This document shows, piece by piece, positions 1-6,467 of a stretch of 7,132 nucleotides of DNA. Position 1 is the first letter of the stretch; every line of letters begins with the position of its first letter. Made by a program: the position numbers and the translations under genes. This stretch comes from Aequorivita sp. (lineage in GTDB: Bacteria > Bacteroidota > Bacteroidia > Flavobacteriales > Flavobacteriaceae). Under the pieces are notes generated by a model. That model worked only from the letters and a program-made list of their open reading frames with translations, was not told the DNA's origin and did not search any database. The DNA is taken from positions 1 through 7,132 of the forward strand of contig NVXN01000012.1 in the NCBI GenBank assembly GCA_002733915.1, in the 5' to 3' direction.

Positions 1-1
1 A

Positions 2-535
2 ATCGGAATACAAGGGGAACACAATGTAAAGAACGCCATGGCTGCCAGTACGGTAGCTACATTATTGAGAATAAGAAAACAGACCATACGTGAAAGTTTG
101 GAAGGATTTCAAGGTGTAGAGCACAGATTGGAAAAAGTTTTGAAGATAAACAATGTGATGTATATCAACGATTCCAAAGCCACCAACGTAAATGCTACAT
201 TTTTTGCACTGGATAGTATGGAAAACCCAACCGTGTGGATTGTGGGTGGTGTGGACAAGGGCAACGATTACAGCGAATTGCTGCCTTTGGTAAACGAAAA
301 AGTAAAGGCGATTATCTGCTTGGGAGTTGATAATGAAAAAATAATCAATGCCTTCGGAAATGTTGTGGATACAATAATTGAAACCGATTCCATGGCGATG
401 GCGGTGCAGGTTGCCTACAAATTGGCTGAAAGAAATAACACCGTTTTGCTTTCCCCGGCCTGTGCAAGTTTTGATTTATTTGAAAACTACGAAGATCGGG
501 GCAGACAATTTAAGGATGCGGTGCGAAATCTATAA
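2..535 (+). CDS. murD: UDP-N-acetylmuramoyl-L-alanine--D-glutamate ligase, 3' part
   Basis: This is the C-terminal 177 residues of MurD, the cytoplasmic ATP-dependent ligase that adds D-glutamate to UDP-MurNAc-L-Ala. The frame is open from base 2 and the 5' end lies outside the window; the ATG at 38 is internal. Visible motifs are GEHN..N (bases 14-34), the Mur-ligase His-Asn element of the central domain; NDSKATN (167-187), the MurD substrate-binding loop whose Ser/Lys contact the ligands; GGVDKG (245-262); and LSPACASFD with ENYEDRGRQF (449-511), the C-terminal domain signature. The stop TAA at 533-535 lies 14 bases before the ftsW start, which suggests one transcript. DSKATN and SPACASFD separate MurD from MurC, MurE and MurF. 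About 60% of a normal MurD is missing to the left; nothing looks damaged in what is present. Confidence 0.97.
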   Translation: MGIQGEHNVKNAMAASTVATLLRIRKQTIRESLEGFQGVEHRLEKVLKINNVMYINDSKATNVNATFFALDSMENPTVWIVGGVDKGNDYSELLPLVNEKVKAIICLGVDNEKIINAFGNVVDTIIETDSMAMAVQVAYKLAERNNTVLLSPACASFDLFENYEDRGRQFKDAVRNL

Positions 536-549
536 TATTTAAGAAACAA

Positions 550-1740
550 GTGAAAAACATTTTCAATTACATACAGGGTGATAAAGCAATCTGGGGAATT
601 GTAGGCCTTTTGGCGCTATTTTCCTTTTTGCCGGTTTACAGTTCCAGTAGCAATCTGGCCTATTTGTACGGAGATGGAAGCACGTTGCCTTATTTGCTCC
701 GTCATTTTTCACATTTGGTTTTAGGCTTTGGAATTCTTTATGGGGTCCACAAAATACCCTATCATTATTTTCGCGGGCTTTCCATTATAGCCATGCCTGT
801 TATTATCCTTCTGTTGATTATCACAATGGCGGAAGGCACCACGATTGACGGTGCAAACGCAAGTAGGTGGATACGTCTGCCGTTTGTGGGCATAACATTT
901 CAAACTTCAACATTGGCTGGAGTGGTTTTGATGACTTATGTAGCGCGCTATCTTTCGCGTATAAAAGGGAAAACGGTAACTTTTAAAGAAACAATACTAC
1001 CGCTATGGGTGCCTGTATTTATAGTACTTGCATTAATACTTCCTGCTAATTTTTCTACCACCGCAATCTTTTTTTCAATGATTGTAATGCTGGTTTTCGT
1101 AGGAGGATATCCGTTGAAGTATTTAGGGATAATCCTAGGTGCGGGGTTAATTTTCCTCACGCTCTTTGTGCTTACTGCGAAAGCTTTTCCGGGTGTTTTT
1201 CCAAACCGAGTGGATACTTGGATAAGTCGTGTTGAAAACTTCAGTGATGATACAGATACAGAGGCCGACTATCAAATAGAAAAAGCAAAAATTGCTATCG
1301 CCTCGGGCGGTGTGGCGGGATTGGGACCAGGCAAAAGCGTTCAGAAAAACTTTTTGCCGCAGTCTTCCTCAGATTTTATTTATGCAATAATCGTGGAAGA
1401 ATTTGGCCTTTTGGGCGGCATGTTTTTGATGGTTATGTACCTGTTTCTGCTTTTCAGAATTGTCGTTGTAGCGCACAAATCGACTTCCATTTTTGGAAAA
1501 TTGTTGGTTATTGGCGTGGGATTGCCCATTGTTTTTAGGGCAATGATCAACATGGCTGTTGCTGTCGAATTGTTTCCGGTAACGGGACAAAACTTACCCT
1601 TAATAAGTAGTGGGGGAACGTCAATTTGGATGACATGCTTGGCGCTGGGCATGATTTTAAGTGTAAGTGCAAAACGAGAAGTGGTTGCAAAAGAAGAAAC
1701 AGAAGAAAACCCATTAGATATTTTAAGCGAAACTATTTAG
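550..1740 (+). CDS. ftsW: Septal peptidoglycan glycosyltransferase FtsW (SEDS family)
   Basis: A 396-residue polytopic membrane protein of the SEDS family (FtsW/RodA/SpoVE), which polymerises lipid II into glycan strands at the septum together with a class B PBP. About ten hydrophobic segments are seen (near 14-31, 52-68, 76-93, 115-135, 150-165, 168-185, 189-209, 276-303, 317-338, 353-374). A long outer loop lies between the seventh and eighth. Family motifs are GANASRWIRLP (101-111), GLGPGKSVQ (257-265), the SSDFIYAIIVEE stretch whose Asp275 matches the catalytic Asp of FtsW/RodA, and TGQNLPLISSGGTS (345-358). FtsW rather than RodA is inferred from the dcw context. The start is GTG at 550: no ATG lies in frame between the upstream stop at 511 and Met82. 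The stop is TAG, the only amber in the window, and a tandem repeat starts on the next base. Confidence 0.97.
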   Translation: MKNIFNYIQGDKAIWGIVGLLALFSFLPVYSSSSNLAYLYGDGSTLPYLLRHFSHLVLGFGILYGVHKIPYHYFRGLSIIAMPVIILLLIITMAEGTTIDGANASRWIRLPFVGITFQTSTLAGVVLMTYVARYLSRIKGKTVTFKETILPLWVPVFIVLALILPANFSTTAIFFSMIVMLVFVGGYPLKYLGIILGAGLIFLTLFVLTAKAFPGVFPNRVDTWISRVENFSDDTDTEADYQIEKAKIAIASGGVAGLGPGKSVQKNFLPQSSSDFIYAIIVEEFGLLGGMFLMVMYLFLLFRIVVVAHKSTSIFGKLLVIGVGLPIVFRAMINMAVAVELFPVTGQNLPLISSGGTSIWMTCLALGMILSVSAKREVVAKEETEENPLDILSETI

Positions 1741-1842
1741 AAATACGAAATACGAAATACGAAATACGAAATACGAAATACGAAATACGAAATACGAAAT
1801 ACGAAATACGAAATACGAAATACGAAATACGAAATACGAAAT
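1741..1842. repeat. Heptanucleotide tandem repeat (AAATACG), 14.6 copies
   Basis: Fourteen perfect copies of AAATACG run from 1741 to 1838, followed by a partial copy AAAT to 1842, with no mismatch. The array starts on the base after the ftsW stop codon and ends 18 bases before the murG start, so it fills most of the 120-base spacer. The unit is 57% A. Because 7 is not a multiple of 3, all forward frames read the same cycle K-Y-E-I-R-N-T, and all reverse frames read R-I-S-Y-F-V-F; no frame holds a stop. A gene finder may therefore call a false small protein here. The unit has little self-complementarity, so the RNA should be unstructured. The perfect identity suggests recent or continuing copy-number change by slippage. 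A function is not established. Confidence 0.98.
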
Positions 1843-1863
1843 TCAATAAATAAAAATCTTTTG
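1843..1863 (+). promoter_or_regulatory. murG translation start region, A-rich, TTG start, no Shine-Dalgarno
   Basis: The 18 bases between the repeat and the TTG at 1861 are A/T-rich (for example AATAAATAAAAAT) and hold no AGGAGG-like site. Bacteroidota are known to rely little on Shine-Dalgarno pairing and to favour A-rich, unstructured start regions, which fits. TTG at 1861 is the only usual start codon in this frame between the ftsW stop and Met45, and the essential glycine-rich loop lies before Met45, so the start is forced by the sequence. Confidence 0.6.
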
Positions 1864-2961
1864 AAACCAAGAAAATTCATCATTAGCGGCGGCGGCACCG
1901 GAGGTCATATTTACCCGGCGGTTGCCATTGCGAACGAGTTAAAAACCCGTTTTCCCGATGCTGAATTTTTGTTTGTTGGCGCAGAAGATAGAATGGAAAT
2001 GGAAAAAGTACCCCAAGCGGGATATGAAATAAAAGGACTTTGGATTTCGGGGCTTCAACGCCGTTTGTCGTTGCAGAATTTGGCGTTTCCGTTGAAACTT
2101 GTTTCCAGTCTTGCAAAATCTTTTAAAATTTTGAAAAACTTTAAGCCAGATATTGCAATCGGTACGGGCGGTTATGCCAGTGCTCCCTTGTTGAGAATGG
2201 CCGCTTTAAAAGGCGTTCCCTGCTTAATTCAAGAACAGAATAGTCATGCCGGAATCACCAATAAGTGGTTGAGCGGAAAAGTGCAAAAAATTTGCGTTGC
2301 CTATGAGGGGATGGATAAATTTTTTCCTTCGGAAAAAATAAAACTTACCGGCAATCCCGTACGGCAGGATTTGCTGGATATTTCATTAAAAAGGGAAGAA
2401 GCAATGACTTTTTTCAATTTAAAAAAAAACTCAAAAACATTGCTGGTTTTGGGTGGAAGTTTGGGAGCAAAAAGAATAAACCAATTGATTGAAAAATCTC
2501 TTCCTTTTTTGAAAAAACAAAATCTGCAAGTAATCTGGCAGTGCGGAAAATATTATGGAGAAATCTATAAAAGTAAAGCCAGTGAAGCGGTTCAAGTCCA
2601 TACTTTTTTAAACCGAATGGATTTGGCATACGCCGCGGCAGATTTCATCATTTCGCGGGCGGGGGCACTTTCGGTTTCGGAGCTGTGTTTGGTAGGCAAA
2701 CCAGTGGTATTTATTCCGTCGCCCAACGTAGCCGAAGATCACCAAACCAAAAATGCAATGGCAATTTCACAAAAAAACGCCGCATTATTGATAAAGGAAA
2801 ATGAGCTTGACGCCAATTTCGAAAAAGAATTTTCAGCATTGTTGGCTTCCGAAGAAAAACAAAAAGCCCTTTCTGAAAACATAAAAAAACTTGCAAAACC
2901 AAACGCAGCAAAAGAGATAGTTGAAGAGATTGAGAAATTATTAAAAATGAGAAACGTTTAA
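1861..2961 (+). CDS. murG: UDP-GlcNAc:lipid I N-acetylglucosaminyltransferase (lipid II synthase)
   Basis: A 366-residue GT28-family enzyme, close to the usual MurG length. It acts at the inner face of the cytoplasmic membrane and transfers GlcNAc from UDP-GlcNAc to lipid I, giving lipid II, the substrate of FtsW. Motifs in order: the first glycine loop [11 protein letters not shown] (10-20), the second loop GTGGYAS (101-107), [13 protein letters not shown] (123-135), TGNPVR (163-168), the third loop LGGSLGA (197-203) opening the C-terminal Rossmann domain, and [11 protein letters not shown] (265-275), whose Glu274 matches the ribose-binding Glu of the family, then EDHQTKNA (292-299). The start is TTG at 1861. 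The frame is open upstream through the heptamer repeat to the ftsW TAG, so ftsW and murG share one frame. A run of nine A (2421-2429) lies in the region linking the two domains. Confidence 0.97.
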   Translation: MKPRKFIISGGGTGGHIYPAVAIANELKTRFPDAEFLFVGAEDRMEMEKVPQAGYEIKGLWISGLQRRLSLQNLAFPLKLVSSLAKSFKILKNFKPDIAIGTGGYASAPLLRMAALKGVPCLIQEQNSHAGITNKWLSGKVQKICVAYEGMDKFFPSEKIKLTGNPVRQDLLDISLKREEAMTFFNLKKNSKTLLVLGGSLGAKRINQLIEKSLPFLKKQNLQVIWQCGKYYGEIYKSKASEAVQVHTFLNRMDLAYAAADFIISRAGALSVSELCLVGKPVVFIPSPNVAEDHQTKNAMAISQKNAALLIKENELDANFEKEFSALLASEEKQKALSENIKKLAKPNAAKEIVEEIEKLLKMRNV

Positions 2962-2989
2962 TTGTTTAAAAGCATTTAAACAATTAAAC
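2956..2989. repeat. Perfect 15-bp inverted repeat (AT-rich hairpin) at the murG end
   Basis: The left arm 2956-2970 (GTTTAATTGTTTAAA) is the exact reverse complement of the right arm 2975-2989, with a 4-base loop AGCA. The left arm contains the murG stop TAA (2959-2961), and the structure ends 19 bases before the murC start. Only two of the 15 pairs are G-C and no T-run follows on the + strand, so it does not look like a normal intrinsic terminator. It also sits inside an apparent operon of essential genes. An RNA-processing or stability element, a weak attenuator, or a leftover intergenic repeat are all possible; the sequence alone does not decide. Confidence 0.85.
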
Positions 2990-3008
2990 AAATACACAAT
3001 CACACATT

Positions 3009-4370
3009 TTGAACAACCTAAAAAACATACAAACTTTTTACTTCGTAGGCATCGGCGGCATTGGGATGAGTGCGCTTGCGCGTTACTTTAAAATGCAGGG
3101 GAAAGCTGTTTTTGGTTATGATAGAACTTCGACCGATCTGACGGATGAATTGGTCGCCGAAGGAATACCTGTGACTTTTACGGATGAAATTTCTGAAATC
3201 CAAAAAGAAGTGCTTTCCAAGGAAAATGTTTTGGTTGTTTATACGCCAGCGATTCCAAAAGGCAATAAAATTTTAAACTACTTCTTTTCGGAAGAATTTA
3301 CGATCCTTAAACGTGCCCAACTTTTAGGAGAAGTTTCAAAAAATACACTTTGTGTGGCGGTTGCTGGAACCCACGGAAAAACCACAACTTCAGCCATTTT
3401 AGGGCATTTATTAGCGGAATGTAATATGCCCGTCACAGCTTTTTTGGGTGGGATCGCGGAAAACTACAATTCAAATTTTATTTACAAAGGCAGTGAAGTA
3501 ACTGTTGTTGAAGCTGATGAATTTGACCGTTCTTTTCTGCAGCTTCGGCCCGATATAGCTTGTGTAACCTCAATGGATGCGGACCATTTGGATATTTATG
3601 GAGACGCCACTGAAATAGAAACAGCTTTCAGAACTTTTTCAAAATTGGTTCAAAATGAACAAAATATTTTCATAGCAAAAAATCTTCCACTAGACGGAAT
3701 GACTGTTGCCGTAGAAGAACCCGCAGATTACGAAGCTCAAAACGTAAAAATTGAAAACGGCGCATACCTTTTCAATTTAAAAACCCCGAAGGAAACGTTG
3801 GAAAACTTAACCTTCCACCTTCCGGGGCACCACAATCTTACAAATGCCATTATGGCTTTGGGTATGGCGATTTTAGCAGGCTCCCCAACCGATCGTTTGC
3901 CCAAAGCATTGGCATCTTTTAAAGGAGTGAAGCGCCGCTTTTCCTATAAAATAAAAACGGAAGAATTGATTCTGATAGACGATTATGCACACCATCCCAC
4001 AGAAATTGATGCGCTGTATCAAGCAGTAGTTGAAATGTACCCAAACGATCACAAACAGATTGTTTTTCAGCCCCATCTTTTCAGCAGAACTCGTGATTTT
4101 GCAGAAGGTTTTGCGAAAAGTTTATCGCAGTTTGACGAAGTTGTGCTGCTGGATATTTATCCAGCCCGGGAAGAACCTATTGAAGGTATTACTTCGGAAT
4201 GGCTTTTAAAGCAAATAATAGCAAAAAACAAAAGACTGGTTTTTAAATCTGCTTTGCCAGAGGTATTGTTGAAATCAAAATGCAGGATAAAACTGCTCGT
4301 TGGGGCAGGAGATATAGGTGCTGAAGTGAATAAGTTAACCAAAATATTGAAAAATGAAACGGAGTATTGA
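3009..4370 (+). CDS. murC: UDP-N-acetylmuramate--L-alanine ligase
   Basis: A 453-residue Mur ligase that adds L-alanine to UDP-MurNAc in the cytoplasm, the first step of stem-peptide synthesis. It shows the N-terminal Rossmann loop GIGGIGMS (14-21), the ATP-binding P-loop AGTHGKTTTS (119-128), EADEFDRSF (168-176), the HNLTN motif (275-279) in GHHNLTNA, DDYAHHPTEI (324-333) typical of MurC, QPHLFSRT (354-361), LDIYPAREEP (381-390) and GAGDI (432-436). YAHHP and YPAREEP favour MurC over MurD, MurE and Mpl. The start is TTG at 3009: the frame has a TAA at 2985-2987, no ATG, GTG or other TTG lies between, and the next ATG (3066) is inside the glycine loop. The gene is 47 bases after murG and overlaps ftsQ by 17 bases. 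No murB or ddl follows it, unlike in Escherichia coli. Confidence 0.97.
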   Translation: MNNLKNIQTFYFVGIGGIGMSALARYFKMQGKAVFGYDRTSTDLTDELVAEGIPVTFTDEISEIQKEVLSKENVLVVYTPAIPKGNKILNYFFSEEFTILKRAQLLGEVSKNTLCVAVAGTHGKTTTSAILGHLLAECNMPVTAFLGGIAENYNSNFIYKGSEVTVVEADEFDRSFLQLRPDIACVTSMDADHLDIYGDATEIETAFRTFSKLVQNEQNIFIAKNLPLDGMTVAVEEPADYEAQNVKIENGAYLFNLKTPKETLENLTFHLPGHHNLTNAIMALGMAILAGSPTDRLPKALASFKGVKRRFSYKIKTEELILIDDYAHHPTEIDALYQAVVEMYPNDHKQIVFQPHLFSRTRDFAEGFAKSLSQFDEVVLLDIYPAREEPIEGITSEWLLKQIIAKNKRLVFKSALPEVLLKSKCRIKLLVGAGDIGAEVNKLTKILKNETEY

Positions 4371-5070
4371 AATCATCAAATTTATCATTTTGCTTGGCAT
4401 TATGGCGTTTCTTTTCAGCTTTACCAAAAAACGTAATGATTCGCGAAAAATAAAAAAACTGGACGTAGAGTTTGTCGATGAAAACAGCCCGTTTATAACC
4501 TACAATACAGTTAATAAATTGTTGATACAAAATCATGATAAGGTTACGAGCATAGACAAAGAAACTTTAGTTTTGAAGAAGATGGAGCAAAGATTGCGGG
4601 AAAACCCTATGGTTCGTGATGCTCAGGTCTATATCTCGGTTGACGGTACTTTGGGGGCAAAAATTGAGCAGCGCAAACCTGTCGGCAGGGTGTCTGCTTC
4701 GCCGGATTATTATTTAGATGCAGATGGAAAGAAGATGCCGTTGTCTGACGTTTATTCAGCTAGGGTACCAATAATTACCGGAAGTTCAAAAAATAACTTC
4801 AATGAAGTTACACCGCTACTTCTTAAAATTGAAGCAGATGAGTTTATGAAGCGTAGTGTAGTGGGCTTAAACCGAAAAACGGACGGCGATATTGAATTGA
4901 AACTTCGGAAAGTAGATTTTAAAGTGCTTTTCGGAAAACCCGAAAACATCGACAAGAAGTTTCAAAACTTTAAAGCGTTTTATAAAAAAACAAAACAAGA
5001 TAGTACTCTTTATGGGTACGGTACGGTAAGCCTGAAATTTGAGAATCAGGTAATCGCCACAAAAAAGTAA
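4354..5070 (+). CDS. ftsQ: Cell division protein FtsQ (DivIB family)
   Basis: A 238-residue single-pass membrane protein. A short basic N-terminus (MKRSIEIIK) is followed by one hydrophobic segment at about 9-23, then a lysine-rich stretch and an extracytoplasmic region. The part at about 35-110 fits the POTRA domain, ending in NPMVRDAQVYISVDG and IEQRKPVGRV, the FtsQ-like strand and motif. YYLDADGKKMPLS (119-131) opens the beta domain. FtsQ joins FtsB and FtsL in the divisome and controls activation of septal synthesis. Sequence conservation in this family is low, so the call rests on topology, the RKPV motif and the position between murC and ftsA. It is shorter than the 276-residue E. coli protein, mainly in the cytoplasmic tail. 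The ATG at 4354 lies inside the end of murC (17-base overlap), which suggests translational coupling. Confidence 0.93.
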   Translation: MKRSIEIIKFIILLGIMAFLFSFTKKRNDSRKIKKLDVEFVDENSPFITYNTVNKLLIQNHDKVTSIDKETLVLKKMEQRLRENPMVRDAQVYISVDGTLGAKIEQRKPVGRVSASPDYYLDADGKKMPLSDVYSARVPIITGSSKNNFNEVTPLLLKIEADEFMKRSVVGLNRKTDGDIELKLRKVDFKVLFGKPENIDKKFQNFKAFYKKTKQDSTLYGYGTVSLKFENQVIATKK

Positions 5071-5074
5071 GGCC

Positions 5075-6427
5075 ATGGAAAATGATAATATTGCTGTAGG
5101 ATTGGATATAGGAACTACCAAAATCGTTGCGATGATTGGTAGAAAGAACGATTATGGCAAAATGGAGGTATTGGGAATAGGAAAGGCCAAAAGCCTTGGT
5201 GTACACCGGGGCGTGGTAAATAATATTACACAAACCATTCAGTCCATCCAGCAAGCGGTACAAGATGCTGAAACTTCTTCTGGGATGAAGATAAAAGAAG
5301 TAGTGGTGGGTATTGCGGGACAACATATTAGAAGCCTTCAGCACAGTGATTACATTACACGCCCCAATGGCGAGGATGTGATTAGTGAAGCAGATATTGA
5401 TAGGCTTTGCAATCAAGTACACAAATTGGTGATGCTTCCCGGAGAGGAAATATTGCACGTGTTACCACAGGATTTTAAAGTTGATGGTCAAGCCGAAATA
5501 AAGGAACCAATTGGAATGTACGGCGCTCGTTTGGAAGCAAATTTCCACGTGGTTGTGGGGCAGGTCTCTTCCATCAGAAATGTGGGTAGATGCATAAAAA
5601 GTGCTGGATTGGAACTATCTGCCATTACATTGGAGCCATTAGCTTCAGCAAAAGCGGTTTTAAGTCAAGAAGAAAAAGAAGCCGGAGTTGCCTTGATTGA
5701 TATAGGAGGTGGAACTACGGATTTGGCGATTTTCAAAGATGGCATCATTCGCCATACCGCAGTAATTCCTTTTGGTGGAAATGTGATTACCGAAGACATA
5801 AAAGAAGGTTGTTCCATTATTGAAAAACAGGCAGAACTGCTAAAAATAAAATTTGGTTCAGCTTGGCCCGGTGAGAATAAAGACAACGAAATTGTATCAA
5901 TCCCCGGGCTTCGCGGAAGGGAACCAAAAGAAATCAGTTTAAAAAACCTTTCAAAAATAATCCACGCACGTGTTATCGAAATTATCGAGCAAGTGTATAT
6001 GGAAATTAAAAATTACGGCCACGAGGAACAAAAAAAGAAACTTATTGCAGGAATCGTACTTACCGGAGGCGGGGCACAGCTTCAGCATATAAAACAACTT
6101 GTTGAATACATTACCGGAATGGATACGCGTATTGGCTATCCAAACGAGCATTTGGCTGGCGATAGCGATGCCGAGACTACAAGCCCGATGTATGCAACAG
6201 CGGTAGGTTTGGTGCTCAACAGTTTGGAAAGCAAAGAAAAATCTTCATTGATGAAACGTTTCTCACACGAAATTGAGTCGGAAGTAAGAGAAGAAAAAGC
6301 TGATGCTGCGGAAACTGAAAAAGAAATCAAAGAAGAAAAGGTAAAGGAAAAGGAACAAAAAACCACAAAACGGTTTTTTGATAAATGGGCGGAGAAGTTT
6401 AAGGAGTTTTTAGACAATGCCGAATAA
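5075..6427 (+). CDS. ftsA: Cell division protein FtsA (actin-like FtsZ membrane tether)
   Basis: A 450-residue actin-fold ATPase that anchors FtsZ filaments to the membrane and recruits later divisome proteins. Phosphate-1 motif GLDIGTTKI (9-17), the FtsA-specific 1C region around 85-165, phosphate-2 motif LIDIGGGTTDLAIF (207-220) and adenosine-site motif VLTGGGAQL (328-336) are all present. After the core comes a strongly charged Lys/Glu-rich stretch (about 386-432), then a C-terminal helix from Arg433 to Glu450 with Phe, Trp and Leu spaced along one face (RFFDKWAEKFKEFL), which fits the membrane-targeting amphipathic helix. The total is about 30 residues longer than E. coli FtsA, and the extra length is in the linker. 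ATG at 5075 is 4 bases after the ftsQ stop. The end overlaps by 11 bases with a possible upstream start of ftsZ at 6417. Confidence 0.97.
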   Translation: MENDNIAVGLDIGTTKIVAMIGRKNDYGKMEVLGIGKAKSLGVHRGVVNNITQTIQSIQQAVQDAETSSGMKIKEVVVGIAGQHIRSLQHSDYITRPNGEDVISEADIDRLCNQVHKLVMLPGEEILHVLPQDFKVDGQAEIKEPIGMYGARLEANFHVVVGQVSSIRNVGRCIKSAGLELSAITLEPLASAKAVLSQEEKEAGVALIDIGGGTTDLAIFKDGIIRHTAVIPFGGNVITEDIKEGCSIIEKQAELLKIKFGSAWPGENKDNEIVSIPGLRGREPKEISLKNLSKIIHARVIEIIEQVYMEIKNYGHEEQKKKLIAGIVLTGGGAQLQHIKQLVEYITGMDTRIGYPNEHLAGDSDAETTSPMYATAVGLVLNSLESKEKSSLMKRFSHEIESEVREEKADAAETEKEIKEEKVKEKEQKTTKRFFDKWAEKFKEFLDNAE

Positions 6428-6467
6428 TAAAAAATTGAATAAAGAAAGGACCACAAATAGAAAAAAT
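6417..6467 (+). promoter_or_regulatory. ftsZ leader with a possible upstream in-frame start
   Basis: An ATG at 6417, inside the last codons of ftsA, is in frame with ftsZ and would add 17 mostly basic and polar residues (MPNNKKLNKERTTNRKN) before the ATG at 6468. The stretch is A-rich; a GGA triplet inside AAAGAAAGGA is about 18 bases before 6468, too far for a standard Shine-Dalgarno site. I prefer 6468 because MSSKTEFDNI followed by the SFDLPKNQ stretch looks like the usual flavobacterial FtsZ N-terminus, and the extension has no recognisable conserved feature. The choice remains open. Confidence 0.45.

Noticed and set aside
38..535. A short complete protein starting at the ATG at 38
   Set aside because: The frame is open to the left edge and encodes the MurD GEHN motif before this ATG, so 38 is an internal Met of a gene cut by the window.
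1741..1842. CRISPR array or iteron-type replication origin
   Set aside because: The units are 7 bases, directly adjacent with no spacers, and no cas or replication gene is near. It is a simple tandem repeat.
1626..1853. Open + frame of 75 residues across the ftsW end and the heptamer array, ending in K-Y-E-I-R-N-T repeats
   Set aside because: It overlaps ftsW out of frame, and its second half is only the translated tandem repeat, which has no stops in any frame. No domain or start signal supports it.
2956..2989. Intrinsic terminator ending a murG transcript
   Set aside because: The stem has only two G-C pairs and no T-run follows; the downstream genes are essential, co-oriented and closely spaced. 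Kept only as an inverted repeat.
4568..4575. TAGTTTTG inside ftsQ, matching the Bacteroidota -7 promoter element TAnnTTTG
   Set aside because: No TTG at the expected -33 distance was found and the match is a short one inside coding sequence, so an internal ftsA/ftsZ promoter is not supported.
4970..5458. 162-residue open frame on the - strand across ftsQ and ftsA
   Set aside because: It lies wholly antisense to two clearly real genes; the translation shows no recognisable motif, so it is a shadow of coding bias.
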